From CAYLYM01 sp964387645 (GTDB lineage Bacteria > Calditrichota > Calditrichia > RBG-13-44-9): a stretch of 64,000 nucleotides of DNA. The stretch is from assembly GCA_964387645.1 (NCBI GenBank), contig CAYLYM010000003.1, positions 8,882 through 72,881 on the forward strand. Reading direction: 5' to 3'. The notes beneath the pieces were generated by a model. The model did not search any database and was not told where the DNA came from. It saw only the letters and a list, made by a program, of their open reading frames with translations. A program made the position numbers and the translations under genes. How positions within the stretch are numbered: the stretch's first letter is position 1; every line of letters starts with the position of its first letter. Below are positions 8,607 through 17,578 of the stretch, piece by piece.

Positions 8607-9356
8607 TTACTCTGTTTTCATTAAAGTGAGCATTTTTCGGCCTGGAATCTGTCGAAAGGTGGCCCCTTGACTGATGGCCTTTACAGCCTCGAATGGTTTA
8701 ATGATATGGGTGCCAGAGATGACGTGAATACCGAATTCAAAAAGCACCGGAGTGAGGGGAGTACTACCGCCGACCAGCATGAGAAAGGCACTGGGTTGGC
8801 ATAAAGAGATGAGGGAATCGAATGTGTGGTTAATTAATGTAGTGCCGGTGAGAACCACCACATCAGCCAGAGGGATAAATTGTGAGGCTGTCTCAGCGGG
8901 ATAATCCCCGGGCCGGGGACGGAGTTCCAGAACCCAACTTTCCCGGGCAATTTCACGGATCTTCTCTATAAAAGGGAAGTGACCTACCACAGCAACACGT
9001 TTGTTTAAAGCTTTCTGCAGAATGAGGTCTCTGGCATTTAATTCCAGATAATTTCGGTTTTCTTTTTGTAAAAGAGCGTTGATGGCCGCCATACCAATGC
9101 TGGCTTCCATCACGCTCCGAGAGTAAATCAGTTCAGCTAATTCCAGGGCGCTATAATTCAATAAATTCCCCGCTTCCGCCACCTGTGGGCCTTCCTGACA
9201 ATCGTATTCCCTCATGGATGAGGCAATTCCACATAAAGGTGGCCTGGTGTTTAATAGCACGGCAGTCAAGAAAGCACCAACCACAATTTCAGCGACAGAT
9301 TCATCACCATTGATGTGATTTAGCAAAGCTTGATGTACCTCTGAAGGTTTTATCAT
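8607..9356 (-). CDS. DUF4213/DUF364 protein (putative heavy-metal chelation)
   Basis: 249 residues. The N-terminal ~85 residues match the DUF4213 type (VVGAFLTAVLLNTR, then CGIASSMRE and the segment ending GNLLNYSALELAELIYS). The rest is a Rossmann-like DUF364 domain with KRVAVVGHFPFIEKI, ELRPRPGDYPAETA, LADVVVLTGTTLINHTFDSL and FLMLVGGSTPLTPVLFEFG. Proteins with this pair of domains are thought to bind or handle transition metals or metal cofactors, but the exact reaction is not established. It is upstream of the rhomboid gene in direction of reading only across a ~32-base gap (rhomboid ends at 9389), so the two could be co-transcribed. Its 3' end abuts the IS remnant. Confidence 0.8.
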   Translation of the reverse strand: MIKPSEVHQALLNHINGDESVAEIVVGAFLTAVLLNTRPPLCGIASSMREYDCQEGPQVAEAGNLLNYSALELAELIYSRSVMEASIGMAAINALLQKENRNYLELNARDLILQKALNKRVAVVGHFPFIEKIREIARESWVLELRPRPGDYPAETASQFIPLADVVVLTGTTLINHTFDSLISLCQPSAFLMLVGGSTPLTPVLFEFGIHVISGTHIIKPFEAVKAISQGATFRQIPGRKMLTLMKTE

Positions 9357-9388
9357 TCTCTATCTTGAAAATTTACACTATTCAAGTT

Positions 9389-10054
9389 TTAAAAATCTTT
9401 ATGTTTAAAATGGGACTTGCCTGGATTTTTTAGATAATTGAAAAAGAAGATCAGGACCGCAATCAAAAGAACAAGTGTCAAAATGAGGTTATTCTGAAAC
9501 ACCCAGGGATGAATCCAAATGGTGAGTAGGATACCAGTTAAAGCACCTCCTAAGTGAGCTTCATGCCCGATGTTGCCAGCTTGCCGTCCAATGCCGTAAA
9601 GGGAGACGAAAACGAAGATAATGGCAAAAAGCCAGGGCGGCATACCAATGGGGATGGGGAAAATTATTATTTTTGCTGTCGGAAAAATGAGTACGGAAGA
9701 GAAAATAACACCGGCAATAGCACCCGAAGCCCCGGCTGCACGATAGTCGCCTCGTTTTCGATGGATTAGCAGGGCAAGCAAGTTACCCATGATGCCGCTC
9801 CCAAAAAATATGATGAGAAGAAAAATATTTCCAAAACTCTTTTCCAAATGGACGGCAAATGAGTAAAAACTGAATAGATTGAAAAAAAGGTGAAGGTAAT
9901 CTATATGTAAAAAAATTGAGGTGATGATACGTTCATACTGCTTATAATTTATTATCCCCCTTATCCAAAAAGAGAAGCGGTCGAAGAAACTCTGTTTGTT
10001 AAAACCGGCTAAAGTTACAATAACAATGAGAAGGATTAAGACTAAAACAATCAT
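9389..10054 (-). CDS. Rhomboid-family intramembrane serine protease
   Basis: 221 residues with about seven hydrophobic helices. The catalytic pieces are in place: HLFFN (H55-N59, the H-x3-N oxyanion motif), GASG at 108-111 with nucleophile S110, and AHLGG with catalytic H167 in a late helix. This is the bacterial GlpG-type core without extra cytoplasmic domains. Rhomboids cut substrates within or near the membrane; the substrate is unknown. The DUF364 gene follows after a short gap, and a small membrane protein gene precedes it by 42 bases, suggesting a loose three-gene unit. Confidence 0.9.
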   Translation of the reverse strand: MIVLVLILLIVIVTLAGFNKQSFFDRFSFWIRGIINYKQYERIITSIFLHIDYLHLFFNLFSFYSFAVHLEKSFGNIFLLIIFFGSGIMGNLLALLIHRKRGDYRAAGASGAIAGVIFSSVLIFPTAKIIIFPIPIGMPPWLFAIIFVFVSLYGIGRQAGNIGHEAHLGGALTGILLTIWIHPWVFQNNLILTLVLLIAVLIFFFNYLKNPGKSHFKHKDF

Positions 10055-10096
10055 ACGGTTAAATTCTTCAAAATATGGTTAAAATTGAATAAAGTG

Positions 10097-10483
10097 TTAG
10101 ATGAATAAAATGGGCACGAGATAGATAAAGTTGCCCAGTAAAAATAAGATAAAAAATAAAACTGAAAATCTTTCTTTTGAATTTAAAAAAAGGATTTGTT
10201 CAAAGGTTCTGAATAACCAGAAAATATTAAATGCAATCAAAAGGGTAAAGCCGAGTCCAGTGTAGAGCAACTCAAAATGATGAAAGACAGATACGAAAGC
10301 CATGAGCAGAAAAATAAAGGCAAAGCTGAAATGTAGCAACTGACTGCATCTATAATTGGTTGAATGATTTTTTACATCATTAGTATCATGAGGAAGCATT
10401 TTCCAGAACTTAAAATGAAAAAATGCCATTCCCATAGAATAGATGCCTCCAAAAATTACGAAAAGCTCTATATAGTTGATCAA
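10097..10483 (-). CDS. Small four-helix membrane protein, unknown
   Basis: 128 residues with four predicted membrane segments (about 5-25, 50-68, 72-92, 105-127). A short charged loop, KMLPHDTNDVKNHSTNYRCS, follows the first helix. I do not recognise a family with certainty; the layout resembles small bacterial integral membrane proteins of unknown role. It ends 42 bases before the rhomboid gene on the same strand. A GGAG sequence lies upstream of its ATG (CAGGAGATCATCACC). Confidence 0.65.
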   Translation of the reverse strand: MINYIELFVIFGGIYSMGMAFFHFKFWKMLPHDTNDVKNHSTNYRCSQLLHFSFAFIFLLMAFVSVFHHFELLYTGLGFTLLIAFNIFWLFRTFEQILFLNSKERFSVLFFILFLLGNFIYLVPILFI

Positions 10484-10593
10484 GGTGATGATCTCCTGTT
10501 TATTCGACTAAACTTATAAAATAATATTGGTAATAAATCTCATGTGGGAACCTATCAAAACAATTTTCCTTCTGCAACTAAAATTACTTTCCC

Positions 10594-11433
10594 TCATACT
10601 GAAACATGGATTTTATCATTGGTCTCTTCAGCCCGACAATAAAGCAACGAAGGTCTCCCAATTTCATAGCCCTGTTCCACTCTGATATCAATATGAGGTT
10701 GATCAAAATAGCGATGTTTGATCAGGTAACCCGCCAGGCAACCATTGGCGCTTCCGGTTGCTGGATCTTCTGGAATGCCATGATAAACCGGAAAGACCCG
10801 CACATTCAGATTGTTTCCTTTATGGTAAGTTTCTGGACAGAAGATGAGAATATCCTTGGTCTCACGATGTGCCACAAACTCAAAATATTTATTCGTGGCA
10901 ATCCAGGCGTGCTTTACTGCCTTTAAGGTTTTTATTGGAACAATAAAAAATGGAAATCCGGTTGATACTGCCTGAATGGGAAATCGTTCGTCAATGTCAT
11001 TCACAGATAAATTTAAAATGGGTGTCATCTCGGCTGGTGGGATAATTTCTCCAAAAACCGGTGGTTTTTGTTTCATCCATAATCTTTCGTTATTTTCTTC
11101 GAAAATTACCGGGATTTGTCCAATCCCCAAATTCAAATTTATTTGAGATACATTCTTCCCGATGATCTTTTGTTGAATAATGAAGGCAGAACCCAGAGTT
11201 GGATATCCAGCAAAGGGTACTTCCTCCTCTGGCGTAAATATTTTAACATCATATCCATTGTTTATTGGTTCTTTAGATAATATGAAAGTCGTTTCCGAAT
11301 AATTCATTTCTTTGGCGATTTGTTGCATCGTACGGTGGGATAAGTTTTCTGCATTCAGAACAACAGCCAATGGATTTCCAGTATATTTTTCTTCAGCAAA
11401 TACATCGACAATGAAAAAGTTGCGGTTTTTCAT
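10594..11433 (-). CDS. PhzF-family isomerase/epimerase
   Basis: 279 residues. The N-terminus FFIVDVFAEEKYTGNPLAVV with the glutamate-containing EMNYSETTFIL block, the repeat FTPEEEVPFAGYPTLGSAF, and the C-terminal FPVYHGIPEDPATGSANGCL are the classical PhzF signatures (PFAGHPT-like and GxxEDPATGSA). PhzF proteins have a two-lobed diaminopimelate-epimerase fold and catalyse isomerisations. Most are not involved in phenazine synthesis and their substrates are unknown. I chose the ATG at 11433 because GGAG lies 6 bases upstream; an in-frame TTG two codons earlier is unlikely. The catalytic Glu corresponds to the E of YSETTF. Confidence 0.9.
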   Translation of the reverse strand: MKNRNFFIVDVFAEEKYTGNPLAVVLNAENLSHRTMQQIAKEMNYSETTFILSKEPINNGYDVKIFTPEEEVPFAGYPTLGSAFIIQQKIIGKNVSQINLNLGIGQIPVIFEENNERLWMKQKPPVFGEIIPPAEMTPILNLSVNDIDERFPIQAVSTGFPFFIVPIKTLKAVKHAWIATNKYFEFVAHRETKDILIFCPETYHKGNNLNVRVFPVYHGIPEDPATGSANGCLAGYLIKHRYFDQPHIDIRVEQGYEIGRPSLLYCRAEETNDKIHVSV

Positions 11434-12063
11434 AATCAACTCCAGTACTTTGATGCATTAATTTTGAATTATTATCCTGCGAGCTAGGATTGTTAGTTGA
11501 CCAATCATTGTCTTCGGTTCAGCGAGAGCCTCTTGCCAGAATCCTTTAGTTAATTTTAAAGTAAAATTTAAACCATTAATAAGACCAATAAAATCTATAG
11601 TAACATAAGTAAAATATTTATTTTCTAGTAAATTAAATATTTAGATGGGGGTATTTCAATGTTGTTTTTTTAATTTAAGAATAAGTTCACTCTAAAACGG
11701 TAGTGTTTCTAGAAATATCAATTGCACATAAGGCCCTTGGAACTAACGGGAAAATAACGTTTTTTATGCATACATATATTTTAATTATACGCAACGTGCT
11801 AATCTTTCAATCTTTAAAAAGTCAGTCACCCTGCGAAAAGGTCAGGGTGACTTTTCTGCGTTGTTTAGTATATACTTAGGCCTGGCTCACGTTGACCCAT
11901 CGATTTTACTCAGGATGACAAAAAATCCTTTTTGGAGTAAGCTTAGTAATTCTAAGATAAAAATGGTGTTTTTGTGAAAAAGCAATCATTTAGCGAAAAC
12001 TTATATTTAAAATTTCCAGAAAAATCGATTTTTAGAAAAACAAATACAGCGTCAAATGAGTTT
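11434..12063. other. Intergenic region with hairpin and repeat debris
   Basis: 630 bases without a gene. The left part is plain AT-rich sequence upstream of phzF. A strong hairpin lies at 11824-11852, followed by repeat-like text (a GTTGACCCATCG...CTCAGGATGAC fragment, about 11890-11925) related to the repeats at 2229 and 58690. No coding remnant is recognised. Confidence 0.45.
11824..11852 (-). terminator. Hairpin, likely terminator
   Basis: A perfect 10-bp stem (AGTCACCCTG / CAGGGTGACT) with a 9-base loop. On the minus strand it is followed by a T run (GACTGACTTTTTAAAG) and on the plus strand by TTTTCT, so it could work both ways. It lies downstream of the minus-strand gene at 12064-12618. 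Confidence 0.55.
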
Positions 12064-12618
12064 TCACCATGAGAGTAATTGGCGAAGGGTTTGCCTGATT
12101 AAATCATCAATTTCTGGATAATAGAAATAGACTTTTTTCAAATAATCCAGGGCTCCGGAATAGTTTTCAAATCGGCGGCTTAATTCCTCAAAAACCTTCG
12201 AAGATTCATGGTACTGTTTCTGGGCGTATTCTGAAACATGTCGGTAAGAACGGCTCCCTTCCATGACATAAAAATCTAACACTCCCATTTTTTGAACGTA
12301 TTCCCGAAAAATGCCTGACATGAACATGGTAAAATCTCCAATATGTTTCCGGACCAAAACTTCCTGATTCTCCAAAAGAGGTTCGTCTTGCAACCGCCGA
12401 TTTTCGATCTCCAACAACATCTCTACAACTGTTTCAACCTTTTTAGAACCCAATTGTTTTATTTTATATAAATTGCTCGTTCGGGAAAAATGAGTGAGTA
12501 CATAAGCAAGGTAATCTAAAACTTTTCCTCTATCCAGATTAAGATCACTGAAAGCCTGGGCAAGATTACGATGAAAAAACTTATAAAGCGCTGGGTTCTC
12601 AGCATACAAATTTTTCAT
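12064..12618 (-). CDS. Conserved hypothetical protein, helical
   Basis: 184 residues, mostly predicted helix, soluble, no signal peptide. Notable strings are ALYKFFHRNLAQAF at the start and VRKHIGDFTMFMSGIFREYV (about 88-107), which looks like a conserved core. A C-terminal tail follows, ending YFYYPEIDDLIRQTLRQLL. I cannot name a family or function. It is a single gene with ~600-base and ~1-kb spacers on either side and a hairpin downstream, so it is likely transcribed alone. Confidence 0.65.
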   Translation of the reverse strand: MKNLYAENPALYKFFHRNLAQAFSDLNLDRGKVLDYLAYVLTHFSRTSNLYKIKQLGSKKVETVVEMLLEIENRRLQDEPLLENQEVLVRKHIGDFTMFMSGIFREYVQKMGVLDFYVMEGSRSYRHVSEYAQKQYHESSKVFEELSRRFENYSGALDYLKKVYFYYPEIDDLIRQTLRQLLSW

Positions 12619-12990
12619 AACCCCAAAAGTCCCTTTTTATTTCCTCCCTAAATCGTTTTATTTCATTCTATTTCACTCATTTCTTTCAAAAAAGTTTAGT
12701 TTGATGTAAAAATAATGATTACAGGTAACTTCTGAATAAACATAAGGTTGCAAAACTTTATGTATTTTTATTTTATGGAATATTAAAAAAATTCTCAGCT
12801 AAGTCCTTTAACGAATTTCTAATTTTATTGAATTTAAATAAATTTACATTCAAATGGTATAGGGTTAGAATGTTCATAATTAATTGTTTTTTTACTGATA
12901 TTTCAGACTTCTTATGGATTTGACAAACACTGATGTAAGATCTCTGAAAACTTTATTTTTACTCCAAAAAATATTTTTTCACTATCTGAA
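12619..12990. other. Intergenic, AT-rich, no gene seen
   Basis: Very AT-rich spacer upstream of the minus-strand gene at 12064-12618 and upstream of the decayed gene that follows. No hairpin, RNA gene or protein-like frame is recognised. Confidence 0.4.
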
Positions 12991-13390
12991 GTGGTATGGT
13001 ACATACATACTGACATCAACGGTTGGCGGTACTGGCATCTGCATATAAAATCGATTATACTCAATAGCCCGCTTGATGTTAAATCTAATTTCCAATTCAA
13101 ATATGAAGGATTTTTATTTAGAGTCTTCATTATTCAGATTACTTGTTTCAGCCATTTTAGATGGCGAATTCGTGATCCAGGATTGGACTCCGTTCGAGAT
13201 TGGATATTTGAACCTTGTATCACCAGATGACCCTGGAGCAATTTTGGGGTAGAAGAATTATAAAAATATTCGGGAATATTTTCATAAATTATATAGGTAT
13301 ATAGGTAATTTTTCTGAAGAGTGGATGCATTTTCTAAAAGAGGTTGCAGAAAATGCAGTAGAAGCTCAAGAAGGAAAATTTTATAGATAA
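12991..13390 (+). pseudogene. Unknown gene, apparently decayed (frameshift plus amber stop)
   Basis: Two overlapping frames look protein-like. The first (from 12991) reads WRYWHLHIKSIILNSPLDVK. The second starts at ATG 13103 (MKDFYLESSLFRLLVSAI) and reads LDGEFVIQDWTPFEIGYLNL then VSPDDPGAILG up to a TAG at 13250. It continues in the same frame with KNYKNIREYFHKLYRYIGNF and ends at 13388-13390. The continuation has normal protein composition, which argues that the TAG interrupts a former longer gene. No family is recognised and no ribosome site precedes 13103. The proposed joining of the two frames near 13130 is inference. Confidence 0.35.
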
Positions 13391-13639
13391 GAAATCGGCG
13401 CAAAAGTGTTTTTTATTTGTTTTTTCATGATTATTGTTTATTTTTTCTAAAAATTGGTGATACGTGATTATGAGCAGGCCTATTATCTAAAAGATATTGA
13501 ATATTCAGAAAATTACCAGGTTTATATTTATCTTTAAAGGAATTTGAATAAAGACACATATCTTTTCATTTCTTGATTTTTTATTTTTTAAAACTTTTAT
13601 GGTTAAATATTTCCAACAATTACTACAGGAGGAGGCATT

Positions 13640-14158
13640 ATGACAATTTTTACAGAGCGTATGATAAGGGCAGCAAAATTGGATGTAGACCTTTATGAAG
13701 AAGTCGAAGCCAGGAAGGAGCTGTTTGGCCAGGCGATGGGTGTGGTCGTTTTATCAAGTGTAGCAGCCGGAATTGGAGATATTGCTATTTTAGGTATTTC
13801 TGGTATTATTTGGGGAACTATACGGGCATTAGTTGGGTGGTTTATTTGGTCCTTCGTGACTTATATAGTAGGAGCGAAATTATTGCCAGAGGTACAAACC
13901 CGGGCGGATTACGGGCAATTACTCCGTACTATCGGATTTTCCAGTTCACCAGGCATTATTCGAGTACTTGGTATTATTCCTGGACTTCGCTACTTAGTTT
14001 CGCTGGTTGCTGCTATTTGGATGCTGATTGCCATGATAATAGCTGTTCGTCAGGCTTTGGACTATAAAAGCACATTCAGGGCTGTGCTGGTTTGTCTGAT
14101 TGGTTGGTTAATCATGGTGATAATATCTTTCTTTCTTTTGGGCTTTGCTACCCAGTAG
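13640..14158 (+). CDS. YIP1-family membrane protein
   Basis: 172 residues. A short amphipathic N-terminus (TERMIRAAKLDVDLYEEVEA) precedes about five membrane segments with the YIP1 features GWFIWSFVTYIVGAKLLPEV, YGQLLRTIGFSSSPGIIRVL and LVAAIWMLIAMIIAVRQALD. YIP1-domain proteins in bacteria are integral membrane proteins of unresolved function. AGGAGGAG lies 7 bases before the ATG, an unusually strong ribosome site for this window. The decayed cytochrome gene begins right after the stop. Confidence 0.85.
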   Translation: MTIFTERMIRAAKLDVDLYEEVEARKELFGQAMGVVVLSSVAAGIGDIAILGISGIIWGTIRALVGWFIWSFVTYIVGAKLLPEVQTRADYGQLLRTIGFSSSPGIIRVLGIIPGLRYLVSLVAAIWMLIAMIIAVRQALDYKSTFRAVLVCLIGWLIMVIISFFLLGFATQ

Positions 14159-14707
14159 TAAACAGGCCATCATTGCTTATTTGCGAACCTTAAAAACTAT
14201 TCAGAATGATGTGCCACCTTCAAAAGCCAAATTTCCCATGAATTTTATTATGAGAATTATTCCGAAAATGCAACCTCCAGGAAAACAACCTGCACAGACC
14301 GACACTGTTCAATATGGTCAATATTTAGCTCAGATCGCCAGTTGCCGATTTTGCCATACGCCGATGAAGAAAGAAAGATTAATAATGGAAAAAGAATTTA
14401 CTGGGGACATGAATTTCCTCTACCGGGAAATATCGTGGTAAGATCCGCCAACGTAACTCCCGACAGCGAAACCGGAATAGATAGCTGGACCAAAGAAACA
14501 TTCTTTCAAAGATTTCGACAATTTGCCGAAGAAGAATTGAATTCGTTGAAACCTGGAGAATTTAATACAATAATGCCCTGGAGTCTTTATGCTAGCATGA
14601 TGGATGATGATTTGATGGCAATTTATAAATATTTAATGAGCTTAGAGCCGCAAAAAAACCTGGCGGTTCGATTTGTTCGATTGAATAAAATGGCAGACTC
14701 TAATTAA
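14159..14707 (+). pseudogene. Cytochrome c-type protein, 5'-truncated and frameshifted
   Basis: Directly after the YIP1 stop the text reads SSKQAIIAYLRTLKTIQNDV then PPSKAKFPMNF, the linker after the first haem domain of dihaem cytochromes. It continues DTVQYGQYLAQIASCRFCHT, with one C-x2-C-H haem site. The frame changes near 14350-14400 and continues HEFPLPGNIVVRSANVTPDS then ETGIDSWTKETFFQRF and MPWSLYASMMDDDLMAIYKY. The N-terminal signal and first haem domain are absent. The protein would have been a periplasmic electron carrier or dehydrogenase subunit; it cannot be made intact now. Confidence 0.75.
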
Positions 14708-14752
14708 TATATGAATTTCGGAATTATTTTTGACATAAACGATATAATATAC

Positions 14753-14773
14753 CCCCCGCTCGAAAAGCGGGGG
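14753..14773. terminator. GC-rich hairpin between convergent genes
   Basis: An 8-bp perfect stem (CCCCCGCT / AGCGGGGG) with a 5-base loop lies between the cytochrome remnant and the convergent OPT gene. The downstream T content is moderate (TTCATTGTGATTTCATTTTTTT). It probably ends the minus-strand OPT transcript or serves both directions. Confidence 0.6.
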
Positions 14774-14802
14774 TTCATTGTGATTTCATTTTTTTATTGA
14801 AT

Positions 14803-16722
14803 TTAGTCTATGGATTTATGGGTAGCGATATAATAGAGGAAATATCCCAGGCCACAAAAAACGGTAAAAGAAACGATCTCGCCTCCTAATCCGTGCAAAC
14901 CGAAAGAAACCCCACCTGGTCTTTTTTCAACGAAAAAGGCATAAGCAGCGATAAGCACTCCCATGATTCCTTCTCCAGCGATTAAACCAGAGCTCATTAA
15001 AACGCCGGTATCTGTTGATTGGGTCACAACATTATTTTTCAGGCGATTTTTTTGGGCGTCGGCATTACGACGGATGATTCCACCCACAAAAACAGGTGAC
15101 ATTGTGGAGAGCGGTAAGTAAATACCGACTGCGAAAGGAAGCGACGGGACAGAAAGTAGCTCTGCTACAATGGCAAAGCTGGCACCAATCAAAACCAGGC
15201 TCCAGGGTAAATCACCCTGTAATACCCCATCAACTACGGTTTTCATCAATGTTGCCTGAGGAGCGGGTATTTCTTCCGAAGGAAAACCATACACTTTTCC
15301 AAGTGTCATCACGGCCAGAGCTATGAAGAAAGCAGAACTAAATACGCCGAACAGCTCACTGGCTTGCTGTTTCCGGGGCGTCGCTCCAACAATATATCCG
15401 GCTTTAAGATCCTGGGAGATATCCCCTGCTATTGAAGCAGCAACTGCCACGACTGTTCCGATTGTCAAAACAGCGGTTTTGCTTAATGAATCGGTCCACC
15501 CCAAAAGGAAGAATACGGCGCTTGTTCCCAAAAGTGTCACGATAGCCATACCAGATGTCGGATTGGAAGATACTCCAACCAAACCAACGATCCTTGAAGA
15601 TACTGTTACGAATATAAAAGCGAAGAAGACAATGGAAAACGATCCGAAAATGCGTGTCAGAAGTGTCTGATTTAATCCGACGACAAATGGAGTACTGATG
15701 GCAATGAGAAGGAAAAGCACAACAACACTGACAACAATTTTGAAAGAAAGATCTTGATCTGTTCTAATCCGTGATGGTACTAAAGCCATGGTTTTCGGCG
15801 AAAGCTCTTTTATACCTATTTTTAGTGAATTAATCATGGTTGGGAGAGATTTGAAGACTGTAATAATACCAGCTACGGCCACAGCGCCTGCTCCAATGTA
15901 TCTTACATATCGAGTCCAGATATCATGTGGACTCATTTCGGAGATCAATTTGCTACTTTCGGGGAACATGGGGAGTTGTAGCTTTTCGCCAAAATGAGCA
16001 ATGGTGGGTATAATGCCTAACCAGGAGAGTAATCCACCTGCCACCATGATGGCGGCAATTCGGGGTCCTAAGATATAACCGACACCCATAAGGGCCGGGG
16101 TGGCTTCTAAGCCTAATTCTCCTTTTTTTAAACCTGGGATATGAACCCTGACTTGGGCCGGCCAAATTTTAAGGAATGATAAAATGCCTTTATAAATAAG
16201 TCCAAGACCTAATCCTTGAAAAACAAACTTGGCTTTACTACCACCTTTATCGGCAGCAATGAGTACTTGAGCAGCGGCAGTACCTTCTGGATAGGGAAGC
16301 TCCCCATGTTCCTTTACTATAAGAAATCGCCGAAGTGGAATCATGAAAACGATGCCAAGCATTCCTCCCAATAATCCTAATAACGCAATTTGGAGCAAAG
16401 CAGGTTCAAATCCCCACATATATAGAGCAGGGATGGTGAAGATGATTCCAGAAGCCAGCGAGGAACTTGCTGAACCGGTAGTCTGGGCAATGTTGGCTTC
16501 TAAAATGGAAGCTTTGCCCCAGATTTTTTCGAATGATTTAAAAAGTGCAACGGATATTACTGCCAGCGGGATGGCCGTACTGATGGTAAGTCCAACGCGT
16601 AAACCCAGATAGGCATTGGCGCTGCCAAAAAGGATACCAAAAACTGCGCCTACTAAAAGGCCCCGTACACTGAAGTCAGTCATTGAACTGTCGTGGGGAA
16701 CATGTGGTTTAAAATCTTTCAT
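14803..16722 (-). CDS. OPT-superfamily oligopeptide/metal-chelate transporter
   Basis: 639 residues with roughly 14-16 membrane helices. The N-terminus has LRVGLTISTAIPLAVISVAL, the early helical region has EANIAQTTGSASSSLASGII, and further on come GELPYPEGTAAAQVLIA and LSVPSLPFAVGIYLPLS. These are signature segments of the bacterial OPT branch. The family carries peptides or metal chelates by proton symport; the substrate is not readable here. It is transcribed alone, divergently from the ECF sigma factor, with a ~260-base shared upstream region. The length is standard and no lesion is seen. Confidence 0.9.
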   Translation of the reverse strand: MKDFKPHVPHDSSMTDFSVRGLLVGAVFGILFGSANAYLGLRVGLTISTAIPLAVISVALFKSFEKIWGKASILEANIAQTTGSASSSLASGIIFTIPALYMWGFEPALLQIALLGLLGGMLGIVFMIPLRRFLIVKEHGELPYPEGTAAAQVLIAADKGGSKAKFVFQGLGLGLIYKGILSFLKIWPAQVRVHIPGLKKGELGLEATPALMGVGYILGPRIAAIMVAGGLLSWLGIIPTIAHFGEKLQLPMFPESSKLISEMSPHDIWTRYVRYIGAGAVAVAGIITVFKSLPTMINSLKIGIKELSPKTMALVPSRIRTDQDLSFKIVVSVVVLFLLIAISTPFVVGLNQTLLTRIFGSFSIVFFAFIFVTVSSRIVGLVGVSSNPTSGMAIVTLLGTSAVFFLLGWTDSLSKTAVLTIGTVVAVAASIAGDISQDLKAGYIVGATPRKQQASELFGVFSSAFFIALAVMTLGKVYGFPSEEIPAPQATLMKTVVDGVLQGDLPWSLVLIGASFAIVAELLSVPSLPFAVGIYLPLSTMSPVFVGGIIRRNADAQKNRLKNNVVTQSTDTGVLMSSGLIAGEGIMGVLIAAYAFFVEKRPGGVSFGLHGLGGEIVSFTVFCGLGYFLYYIATHKSID

Positions 16723-16905
16723 ATATTCACTCCGATTGTTTGTTTAATCTGAATAAATTATAATAATGATGTTAACTTAATAAAATTAAAACTGAAATTA
16801 AACATGAAGCAGATTAATGATTTTTTTATTTATTATCATAACTATTTAATAAAAAAGTAGTATGTTGAAAAATATAGCTATGCAGAGGATGTGAATTAAC
16901 AGTAT

Positions 16906-16934
16906 TTGCTTGATATTTAAATCTTTTCTATATT
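16906..16934 (+). promoter_or_regulatory. Sigma-70-like promoter candidate for the ECF gene
   Basis: TTGCTT at 16906-16911 and TATATT at 16929-16934 are 17 bases apart, the usual housekeeping spacing. The same two hexamers with the same spacing precede the AddB-like gene at 51421-51449. It lies ~48 bases upstream of the sigma-factor ATG. Confidence 0.5.
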
Positions 16935-16981
16935 CAAATTAAATGAATCGTAACAATTAAAGGAGTCGAATCGTAAACAAA

Positions 16982-17566
16982 ATGGATGATCAAAGAAGGA
17001 GAAAAGAGGACAGGGCGCTAATTCAGGCAGCATTGAATGGTGATGAGAAAGCGTACGAAACATTATTAAGTAAATATAAGAATTTAGTTTATACAATAAT
17101 GATTAAAATGGTTCGAAATCCACAAGAAGCAGAAGATTTAACACAAGAAGCTTTCATGAAAGCATTTAATTCTCTGGCTAGCTTTAATGAAGAATTTGCC
17201 TTCTCTACCTGGTTAATGAAAATAGCAACAAATAATTGTATTGACTTTTTAAGGAAAAAGAAACTTAGAACATATTCTATACACGAACCCATTCAATATA
17301 AAGATGAAAAAGTAGAAATTGATATAGCTGATACTGAACCTTCACCGGAAAAATCCTTGTTACAGGAAGAAAGGAAAAAAGTTTTAGAGAATGCCATTAA
17401 AGAATTACCTGAAAGATATCGGTATGTAATCATCCTCCGACATAAGGAGGAGAAATCCTATGAGGAAATTGCCGAGATCCTCAATTTACCTTTAGGAACA
17501 GTCAAGGCCCAGATTTTCAGGGCTCGTGAAATGTTAAATAAAAAACTGAAACAAATCATCTTTTGA
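16982..17566 (+). CDS. ECF-type RNA polymerase sigma factor
   Basis: 194 residues with region 2 (YKNLVYTIMIKMVRNPQEAEDLTQEAFMKAF with FAFSTWLMKIATNNCIDFLR, ~30-90) and region 4 (LPERYRYVIILRHKEEKSYE then EIAEILNLPLGTVKAQIFRA, ~136-185). This is the layout of extracytoplasmic-function sigma factors. The linker between them is charged and holds no extra domain. The gene reads directly into an exported toastrack-like protein 12 bases downstream, and no zinc-finger anti-sigma gene is present here. Regulation may therefore involve the toastrack protein or an unlinked anti-sigma factor, which is inference. An AGGAG lies 14 bases upstream of ATG 16982, a loose but acceptable spacing. Confidence 0.9.
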   Translation: MDDQRRRKEDRALIQAALNGDEKAYETLLSKYKNLVYTIMIKMVRNPQEAEDLTQEAFMKAFNSLASFNEEFAFSTWLMKIATNNCIDFLRKKKLRTYSIHEPIQYKDEKVEIDIADTEPSPEKSLLQEERKKVLENAIKELPERYRYVIILRHKEEKSYEEIAEILNLPLGTVKAQIFRAREMLNKKLKQIIF

Positions 17567-17578
17567 TAAGAGGATTTA

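Noticed and set aside
16403..16415. GGTTCAAATCCCC, like a tRNA T-loop
   Set aside because: It lies inside the intact OPT transporter gene and has no acceptor stem or anticodon arm around it.
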